Positions 6,496 through 11,644 of a stretch of DNA of 11,644 bases are shown here, one piece after another (the stretch's first letter is position 1; the number at the start of each line of letters is the position of its first letter). The notes beneath the pieces were generated by a model. The model was not told the origin of the DNA, made no database searches, and saw nothing but the letters and a program-made list of their open reading frames with translations. The stretch is from positions 1-11,644 of the forward strand of contig JACADX010000172.1 of assembly GCA_013389125.1 (NCBI GenBank). The letters run 5' to 3'. The position numbers and the translations under genes are program-made. The DNA is from Parvularculaceae bacterium (lineage in GTDB: Bacteria; Pseudomonadota; Alphaproteobacteria; Caulobacterales; Parvularculaceae).

Positions 6496-6945
6496 TCACA
6501 GATCGCGGCGCATGACGAGCGCGTCTCCGCCGTTCCGGTAATAGCGCTTGCGGCGGCCGATTTTCTCGAATCCGAGCGACTGATAGAGAATTGTCGCGGC
6601 GGCGTTTGCAACATCGACTTCAAGATAAAGCGCTCTAACGCCGTCAGCGCGCGCGGCCGCCATGATCGCCTCCAGCATCGCGCGCGCGCAGCCCATTCGC
6701 CGCATGCGCCGCGCAACGCCGATCGAGAGGATTTCCGCCTCGTCGCCGATGCGCCGCCAGAACGCAAATCCCGCCGGGGGCGCGCTTTCATCAGGCGCGG
6801 CGACGATGACGCGGGCATGCCGGTCGGCGACGCCGTCGGCGACGGCCTTCGCGCCCCAGCTCGCGCTCTGAAACGATTCTGCTTCGAGCGCGACAATGGC
6901 GGCCGCATCGGAACGCTCCGCCGGCCTGATGCGCCAGTCTCTCAC
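6496..6945 (-). CDS. rimI: Ribosomal-protein-S18-alanine N-acetyltransferase RimI (GNAT family)
   Basis: A 149-residue GNAT acetyltransferase. The acetyl-CoA loop is RRMGCA (82-87), a form of the Q/R-x-x-G-x-G/A motif, preceded by the beta strand AEILSIGVA. The RimI-type C-terminal half follows: YLEVDVAN (107-114), LYQSLGF (120-126) and RKRYYRNGGDALVM (132-145), with the family's E109 and tyrosine positions in place. The expected reaction is N-alpha-acetylation of ribosomal protein S18. The GTG start overlaps the tsaB stop as GTGA, so translation is probably coupled. The tsaB-rimI pair is widespread in bacteria and supports both names. Confidence 0.93.
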   Translation of the reverse strand: MRDWRIRPAERSDAAAIVALEAESFQSASWGAKAVADGVADRHARVIVAAPDESAPPAGFAFWRRIGDEAEILSIGVARRMRRMGCARAMLEAIMAAARADGVRALYLEVDVANAAATILYQSLGFEKIGRRKRYYRNGGDALVMRRDL

Positions 6946-7607
6946 GGGACCGCTGCGTCGCCAAAGCCGGTCCGCGCCGACGGGATCGCATCCGGCGGTC
7001 GCAAATAGAGCGGCGCGGGCGGGGCCGCCGGATTTTCCGCTTGCATGGCGAGCCGCGCGACCGCCGCCGGATCGATGTCGCGGACGGCCGAAATTGGAAG
7101 CCGCCGGTCAAGATGCGGCGCGACGAGCGCCGCGCCCGATCCGGCGAGCCTTGCCGCCCTGCCGCCGACGCGGCGCGCCGCCTCTGCAGGCGGGCCGACA
7201 AACGGCGCGACAAGCTGGACACGATCGGCGTCGTAGAGCGCCGCGTAAACCTGGCCGCGCCGCGCATCGAACACGGTCGCAACGGCGCCCGCCTCGTCGA
7301 CGCTCGCCGCAAGCGCTTCAAGGCTTGTGACCCCGATCGCGACCGCCTTCGTTCCAAGACAGAGCGCGCGGGCGAAAGCGAGCCCGACGCGGACGCCGGC
7401 GAAAGCTCCAGGACCGATGACAACGCCGACGCGGTCGATATCGGCGATTTTGAGCCCCGAACGGTCAAGGCCCTCCGCGACCATAACGGGCAGCGCTTCC
7501 GCGTGCCCGCGGCCGATAATCCGCAGCTCGCGCCAGCGCACCCCGCCCTCATCGAGGATCGCCGTCGAGCAAGCCTCAAATGACGAGTCGATGGCGAGCA
7601 CCCTCAT
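6942..7607 (-). CDS. tsaB: tRNA threonylcarbamoyladenosine biosynthesis protein TsaB
   Basis: A 221-residue protein of the ASKHA/Kae1-like fold. It starts MRVLAIDSS (the DTS-type strand), has the RGHAE motif (33-37) and the GPGAFAGVRVGLAFAR segment (65-80), and ends LYLRPPDA, a common TsaB tail. TsaB is the non-catalytic partner of TsaD in making t6A37 in tRNAs that read ANN codons. The glycine-rich loop is GPGAFAGVR where most members read GPGSFTGVR; the glycines are kept. It begins 6 bases after the rutE stop and overlaps rimI by 4 bp. Its own ribosome binding site is weak, which fits operon translation. Confidence 0.94.
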   Translation of the reverse strand: MRVLAIDSSFEACSTAILDEGGVRWRELRIIGRGHAEALPVMVAEGLDRSGLKIADIDRVGVVIGPGAFAGVRVGLAFARALCLGTKAVAIGVTSLEALAASVDEAGAVATVFDARRGQVYAALYDADRVQLVAPFVGPPAEAARRVGGRAARLAGSGAALVAPHLDRRLPISAVRDIDPAAVARLAMQAENPAAPPAPLYLRPPDAIPSARTGFGDAAVP

Positions 7608-7613
7608 GCGCGC

Positions 7614-8207
7614 CTAGACGATGCGGCACGCTTCGTCGAATTCAAGACGCGGGCTCCGGGGGAAGAGGTTTTCATCCGTGCCGTAGCCGATATTGCAGAG
7701 GAAATTCGACTTCCAGGTCGTGCCGGCGAGAAATTCCCGGTCGACGCCCGCATTGTCGAAGCCCGACATCGGACCGCAATCAAGTCCGAGCGCGCGCGCC
7801 GCAATCATGAAATAGGCGCCTTGCAGCGATCCGTTGCGGAAGGCCGTTTCGGCGATGAGCTTTTCATTCCCGACGAACCAGCTCCGCGCGTCCGTGTGCG
7901 GAAAGAGTTTCGGCAGCTTCTCGTAAAACTCAGCGTCGGAAGCGACGATGACGCAGACAGGCGCCTTCATCGTCTTCTCGGCGTTGGCGCCGGAAAGATG
8001 CGGCTTGAGGCGCGCCTTGGCCTCATCGGAGGCGACAAAGACGAACCGCGCGGGAGAGCAGTTCGCCGAGGTCGCGCCCCATTTCATCAGATCGTAGACG
8101 GCCTGCATCAGCGGCCGCGAGACCTTGCGGTCCTGCCAGCCGTTCCGCGTCCGCGCCTCGCGGAAGATGAGATCGAGGGCTTCGTCGTTGATCATCTTGT
8201 CGGACAT
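7614..8207 (-). CDS. rutE: Nitroreductase-family protein, RutE/malonic semialdehyde reductase type
   Basis: A 197-residue FMN-dependent nitroreductase-fold protein, the usual RutE length. It keeps RutE-like blocks: ARTRNGW (18-24), LMKWGATSANCSPARFVFV (40-58), FYEKLPKLFPHTDARSWF (94-111), ETAFRNGSLQGAYFMIAARALGLDCGPMSGFD (120-151) and KSNFLCNIGYG (166-176). RutE reduces malonic semialdehyde to 3-hydroxypropionate in Rut uracil breakdown. No other rut gene is present here, so the true substrate may differ (semialdehyde, quinone or nitro compound). The start ATG has GGAG 11 bases upstream; an ATG four codons further in is a possible alternative. It lies 37 bp after the NifU-like gene and 6 bp before tsaB. 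Confidence 0.88.
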   Translation of the reverse strand: MSDKMINDEALDLIFREARTRNGWQDRKVSRPLMQAVYDLMKWGATSANCSPARFVFVASDEAKARLKPHLSGANAEKTMKAPVCVIVASDAEFYEKLPKLFPHTDARSWFVGNEKLIAETAFRNGSLQGAYFMIAARALGLDCGPMSGFDNAGVDREFLAGTTWKSNFLCNIGYGTDENLFPRSPRLEFDEACRIV

Positions 8208-8244
8208 CGAGCGCCGGGCTCCGCTTTTGGTTCTCCGCCGCCTC

Positions 8245-8829
8245 TTACGCCACCGCTTCTACTTTCACCACCTCAGGCACGTAGTGCTTCAGCATGTTCT
8301 CGATGCCGGCTTTGAGCGTCATCGTCGAAGACGGGCAGCCGGAGCACGATCCGTGCAGCGAGAGGAAGACGACGCCGGTCCGCGGCTCATAATGCTGAAA
8401 GACGATGTCGCCGCCGTCGGCGGCGACGGCGGGCCGGACGCGCGTGTCGATGAGCTCGATGATCTGTTCGACGACTTCGCGGTCTTCCGCTTCATAGTCG
8501 TCGAGACTGGTCGCGGGCCTTCGCGCGTTCGCGGCTCCCGCCTTCAGAACCGGAAGCGCCGCAGTCAGGAAGTCCGCGATCGCTCCGAGGATCGCCGGCT
8601 TCACATGGCGCCAGTCGACCGACTCGAACTTCGTCACCGTGACGAAATCGGCGCCCAGGAATACGCCTGATACGCCGTCGACCCCGAACAGGGTCTCGGC
8701 AAGGGGGGAGGCCGTCGCCGTCTCGGCGTTCGGGAAGTCCATGCCGAGCGCGCCATGGCCTAGGATCGGCCGACCGGGCAGGAACTTCATCGACTGCGGG
8801 TTCGGGGTGTCTTCTGTCTCAATGAACAT
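8245..8829 (-). CDS. nfuA: NifU-like iron-sulfur cluster scaffold/carrier (Nfu type)
   Basis: A 194-residue protein with an N-terminal Nfu domain (MFIETEDTPNPQSMKFLPG, then SPLAETLFGVDGVSGVFLGADFVTVTK, to about 90) and a C-terminal NifU domain (about 118-190). The cluster-binding CxxC is C162 and C165 in HGSCSGCPSSTMTLK, after VRPAVAADGGD. Such proteins carry a 4Fe-4S cluster to client enzymes; MiaB, encoded in the same window, is a typical client in other bacteria. The frame is open to a GTG at 8838, but the ATG at 8829 matches the family N-terminus and has AGGTGA 5 bases upstream. The symbol is by similarity; the domain order is the Nfu1/alphaproteobacterial type, not that of E. coli NfuA. 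It is probably the first gene of the cluster ending in fur and is divergent from maeB. Confidence 0.92.
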   Translation of the reverse strand: MFIETEDTPNPQSMKFLPGRPILGHGALGMDFPNAETATASPLAETLFGVDGVSGVFLGADFVTVTKFESVDWRHVKPAILGAIADFLTAALPVLKAGAANARRPATSLDDYEAEDREVVEQIIELIDTRVRPAVAADGGDIVFQHYEPRTGVVFLSLHGSCSGCPSSTMTLKAGIENMLKHYVPEVVKVEAVA

Positions 8830-8914
8830 AAGTCTCACCTAAGCGCCTGGAGGCGCCTCCGCAATGGGCGGCCGCGGCGCTCGCGGGGTTGTGGGCCGGC
8901 GGGCTGAAGTTGTA

Positions 8915-8928
8915 GGCGTTCAAACGCC
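8915..8928. promoter_or_regulatory. Inverted repeat between the NifU-like gene and maeB
   Basis: GGCGTT and AACGCC form a perfect 6-bp inverted repeat around CA, placed about 45 bp before the maeB start in the 143-bp divergent intergenic region. A second perfect palindrome, GGAGGCGCCTCC, lies at 8849-8860, close to the NifU-like start. Both could be operators or chance in GC-rich DNA. I could not identify a convincing -35/-10 pair for either gene. Confidence 0.3.
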
Positions 8929-8972
8929 GTTCCGCGTACGACATCGAACCATAAGCCGGCGGATCAACAAAC

Positions 8973-11267
8973 ATGGACGACACCTCCACCAAAGTCTCGG
9001 ACGAGGAAGCGCTCGCCTTTCATCGCGGCGCCAAGCCCGGCAAGCTTGAAGTGACGCCGACGAAGCCGATGGCGACGCAGCGCGACCTGTCGCTCGCCTA
9101 CAGCCCAGGCGTGGCGATCCCGGTAAAGGAGATCGCCCGCGATCCTGACCTCGCCTACGACTACACGTCGAAAGGCAATATGGTCGCGGTCATTTCGAAC
9201 GGCACGGCGATATTGGGGCTCGGCGATCTCGGCGCGCTCGCCTCAAAGCCGGTGATGGAGGGAAAGTCCGTCCTCTTTAAGCGTTTCGCCGACATCGATT
9301 CGATCGACATCGAGGTCGACACGAGAGACCCTGACGAATTCATCAATTGCGTGCGCTATCTCGGGCCGGCCTTCGGCGGCATCAATCTGGAGGATATCGC
9401 GGCTCCCGAAAGCTTCATGATCGAACAGCGCCTCAAGGAGATCATGGACATCCCGGTGTTCCATGACGACCAGCACGGCACCGCGATCATCGCTGCCGCC
9501 GGACTCCTCAACGCGCTCGACATCACCGGCAAGTCGATCCGCGAAGTGAAGGTCGCGGTTTCCGGCGCCGGTTCTTCGGCGCTTTCGGTGATCGGCCTCA
9601 TCAAAGCGATGGGACTGCCGCACGAAAACGCGCTGGTGTGCGATTCGAAGGGCGTTCTTCATAAGGGCCGCCAGCTCGACCAGTGGCGCTCCGCCCATGC
9701 GATCGATACCGACAAGCGAACACTCAGCGAGGCGATGGACGGCGCCGATGTCTTCATCGGCCTTTCGGTCGCGGGCGCGGCGACGCAGGCGATGGTGAAG
9801 TCAATGGCGAAGAATCCGATCATCTTCGCGATGGCCAATCCGATCCCGGAAATCCTCCCTGAGGAAATCATCGCGGTCCGCAGCGACGCGATCATCGCGA
9901 CCGGGCGATCCGACTATCCCAATCAAGTCAACAACGTCCTCGGCTTTCCCTATATCTTCCGCGGCGCGCTCGACGCCCGCGCGCGAACGATCAATGAGGA
10001 AATGAAAATCGCCTGCGCGACGGCGCTCGCGAGGCTGGCGCGCATCGACGTTCCGGACGAAGTGGCCGAAGCCTACGGAAAAAGGCTCAGATACGGCCCC
10101 GGCTATATCATCCCGACGCCCTTCGATCCGCGCCTCATCTCGACGATCCCGCCAGCCGTCGCCAAGGCGGCGGCGGCGTCCGGCGTTGCGCGAAAGCCGA
10201 TCGAGGACTTGGGCGCGTATTCGGAAAAGCTCGCAGCGCGGACGGATCCTTCCGCGTCGTTTCTGCAGAAGGTCTATTCGGCCCTCAGAACCGCCAAATC
10301 GCAAAAGCGCATCGTATTCGCCGAAGGAGAAGAGGAGGTCGTGCTTCGCGCCGCTTACGCTTTCCAGCAGGAAGGCCTCGGCAAGGCGATCCTTATCGGC
10401 CGCGAAGAGATGGTCCGCGAGGGACTCAAGGCCGCCGGCCTTCCCGTCGACGCGGAGTTCGAGATCTACCATTCCCGCACGGCGCCGAATACGAATCTTT
10501 ATACGGAATACCTATACGGACGGCTGCAGCGAAAAGGCTATCTCCGCCGCGACGTCATGCGTCTCGCCAATAACGACCGAAATGTCTACGCCGCGTGCAT
10601 GCTCGCGCACGGCCACGCCGACGGCATGGTTACCGGCGTCACCCGCCATTACGATGTCGCGCTCGAGAATGTTCGGCTTGCGCTTGATCCAAAGCCCGGC
10701 GAGCGCCTTATCGGCCTTTGCATCATCCTCGCCAAGCACCGGACCCTGTTCGTCGCCGACACCAACATCACGGAGCTGCCGACGTCGCAGGACATGGCCG
10801 AAATCGGCGTCCAAGTCGCGCACGCTGCGCGCGATCTCGGCTATTCGCCGAAGCTCGCCTTCATTTCGCATTCGAATTTCGGCAATCCGGACACCGAACA
10901 CTCCCGCCGCGTCGCCGGCGCCGTCAAGATTCTTGATGCGAGGGCGGATATCGATTTCGAATATGAAGGCGAAATGACGCCGCGCCTTGCTCTGAACGAG
11001 CGCGTGCGCGCGGCCTATCCCTTCTCGCGGCTTAAAGGCGAGGCGAACGTTCTCGTCACGCCCGGCGTTCACTCTGCGGCGATATCGACAAAGCTCCTCG
11101 GCGAGCTCGGCGGCGCGACCGTCCTCGGGCCTCTTCTCATTGGTCTCGCTCGGCCCGTTCAGATCGCGCAGATCGGCGCGCGCGTGCCCGACATCGTGAC
11201 GCTCGCCGCAATGGCCGCTTATAACCTCGACACCGAGCATCGCGCCTGGGCGGAAAAATCCGGCTGA
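8973..11267 (+). CDS. maeB: NADP-dependent malic enzyme with C-terminal phosphotransacetylase-like domain
   Basis: A 764-residue MaeB-type fusion, the usual length. It decarboxylates malate to pyruvate and makes NAD(P)H. The malic domain (about 15-165) shows LAYSPGVAIP with catalytic-type Y43, EGKSVLFKRFADID with K98, GGINLEDI (E140, D141) and PVFHDDQHGTAI (D165, D166), all metal- or substrate-site motifs. The Rossmann domain follows with VSGAGSSALS (196-205), ANPIPEI and ATGRSDYPNQVNNVLGFPYIFRGALD. From about 435 to the end is a PTA_PTB domain (RIVFAEGEEEVVLRAA to the C-terminus); in studied family members this part is regulatory and lacks phosphotransacetylase activity. The dinucleotide loop is GAGSSA instead of the commoner GAGAAA. 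NADP preference is inferred from the family. The ATG has only a weak GGCGGA 11 bases upstream. Confidence 0.96.
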   Translation: MDDTSTKVSDEEALAFHRGAKPGKLEVTPTKPMATQRDLSLAYSPGVAIPVKEIARDPDLAYDYTSKGNMVAVISNGTAILGLGDLGALASKPVMEGKSVLFKRFADIDSIDIEVDTRDPDEFINCVRYLGPAFGGINLEDIAAPESFMIEQRLKEIMDIPVFHDDQHGTAIIAAAGLLNALDITGKSIREVKVAVSGAGSSALSVIGLIKAMGLPHENALVCDSKGVLHKGRQLDQWRSAHAIDTDKRTLSEAMDGADVFIGLSVAGAATQAMVKSMAKNPIIFAMANPIPEILPEEIIAVRSDAIIATGRSDYPNQVNNVLGFPYIFRGALDARARTINEEMKIACATALARLARIDVPDEVAEAYGKRLRYGPGYIIPTPFDPRLISTIPPAVAKAAAASGVARKPIEDLGAYSEKLAARTDPSASFLQKVYSALRTAKSQKRIVFAEGEEEVVLRAAYAFQQEGLGKAILIGREEMVREGLKAAGLPVDAEFEIYHSRTAPNTNLYTEYLYGRLQRKGYLRRDVMRLANNDRNVYAACMLAHGHADGMVTGVTRHYDVALENVRLALDPKPGERLIGLCIILAKHRTLFVADTNITELPTSQDMAEIGVQVAHAARDLGYSPKLAFISHSNFGNPDTEHSRRVAGAVKILDARADIDFEYEGEMTPRLALNERVRAAYPFSRLKGEANVLVTPGVHSAAISTKLLGELGGATVLGPLLIGLARPVQIAQIGARVPDIVTLAAMAAYNLDTEHRAWAEKSG

Positions 11268-11491
11268 GGGCTGAAGCGGGTCGTGAGCGGCTCAGCGCAT
11301 GGACCGTCAGATGCGGGTCTCGCGACGGATTAGCCCCGTCTCGCGCGTTATCGGGACGCCGACAGTGGTTTCCTCGGGCGAATCTTGCGGGAATCGCCGG
11401 CGGCCCCGGCGCTTAGGCGCTGTTTGAGATCGTTAGGGCCTTTAAGGTAAGGTTGCGGCTCGGCGACGCCGCAAAGGTAGAAGGTGTATTA
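11268..11491. other. Non-coding region after maeB with weak hairpins
   Basis: No gene is supported here. Two stem-loops are visible. One, 11321-11345, pairs CGCGA with TCGCG and CGG with CCG across a 2-base bulge. The other, 11395-11411, pairs CGCCGG with CCGGCG. Neither is followed by a T run, so a maeB terminator is possible but not shown. GTCTCGCG occurs twice (near 11317 and 11338). Confidence 0.35.
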
Positions 11492-11635
11492 ATGAGCGCG
11501 CCCCGCCTCTTCATCGCCGGCGCGGTTGTCGGCCTCACGGTCGGGATCATCGCCGCCGGCCTTGTCGGCCTTAAGAGCGCGCCCGGCGTCGCGGAAAACC
11601 CCGCGAGCGGGCAAAGCGGCGGGCGGGCCGGGTAG
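11492..11635 (+). CDS. Possible 47-residue single-pass membrane protein, unknown function
   Basis: A small open frame starting ATG, with AAGGTG 5 bases upstream. It encodes MSAPRLFIAGAVVGLTVGIIAAGLVGLKS, one hydrophobic segment (about residues 6-26), followed by a polar Gly/Ser/Ala tail (SAPGVAENPASGQSGGRAG). The positive residues before and after the segment do not give a clear topology. It could be a membrane-anchored small protein or an uncleaved export signal. I do not recognise a family. The frame extends upstream to a TTG at 11453, which lacks a binding site. The hydrophobic stretch plus good ribosome binding site argue for a real gene; the short length and window edge argue for caution. 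Confidence 0.5.
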   Translation: MSAPRLFIAGAVVGLTVGIIAAGLVGLKSAPGVAENPASGQSGGRAG

Positions 11636-11644
11636 GGACAACGC

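Noticed and set aside
6465..6908. N-terminal extension of fur into a 283-residue protein
   Set aside because: The added part is the wrong frame of rimI. A good ribosome binding site before the ATG at 6464 and normal Fur length settle the start.
10186..10977. 263-residue plus-strand frame within maeB
   Set aside because: It is an out-of-frame Ser/Arg-rich shadow of the phosphotransacetylase-like domain, which is intact in the main frame.
1..11644. CRISPR array, insertion sequence, tRNA or rRNA
   Set aside because: No regularly spaced repeats, transposase frame, terminal inverted repeats or RNA gene features were seen by eye.

Overview
The window is ordinary chromosomal DNA of a high-GC alphaproteobacterium, most likely of the order Hyphomicrobiales (Rhizobiales). 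The basis is the MiaB-PhoH-YbeY-CorC block downstream of a TsaB-RimI-Fur block, a Fur without the usual cysteine pairs (the alphaproteobacterial Fur/Mur type), and a long MaeB with a phosphotransacetylase-like tail. A methylotroph-containing family such as Methylocystaceae or Beijerinckiaceae is a guess from overall flavour, not something the sequence proves.

Layout. Positions 1-3559 (minus strand) hold a tight cluster read right to left: miaB (tRNA methylthiolation), phoH (ATPase), ybeY (RNA endonuclease) and corC (CBS-domain protein, cut by the window edge). Gaps are 0 to 14 bp or overlaps, so this looks like one operon. Positions 3560-6056 interrupt the housekeeping order. They carry a divergent exported DUF1223 protein (plus strand), a 392-bp apparently non-coding stretch, and a ferritin-like diiron protein of unknown substrate (minus strand) with its own promoter, a strong ribosome binding site and a 20-bp palindrome over its -10 box. 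Positions 6057-8829 (minus strand) hold a second compact cluster: a NifU-like iron-sulfur scaffold, a RutE-type nitroreductase, tsaB, rimI (overlapping tsaB by GTGA) and fur. Positions 8973-11267 (plus strand) hold maeB, divergent from the NifU-like gene. A possible 47-residue membrane protein follows at 11492.

How the genes fit. The two minus-strand clusters serve translation and RNA quality (t6A synthesis by TsaB, ms2i6A by MiaB, rRNA processing by YbeY, protein acetylation by RimI) and iron or metal homeostasis (Fur, NifU-like carrier; MiaB itself needs two iron-sulfur clusters). MaeB links the TCA cycle to pyruvate and NADPH. The accessory part is the 2.5-kb segment between fur and miaB, and the diiron gene with its private operator is the most interesting item. 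I found no mobile element, CRISPR array, tRNA or rRNA, and no clear new multi-gene system. Several starts were moved from the longest possible ORF on the basis of ribosome binding sites and family length.
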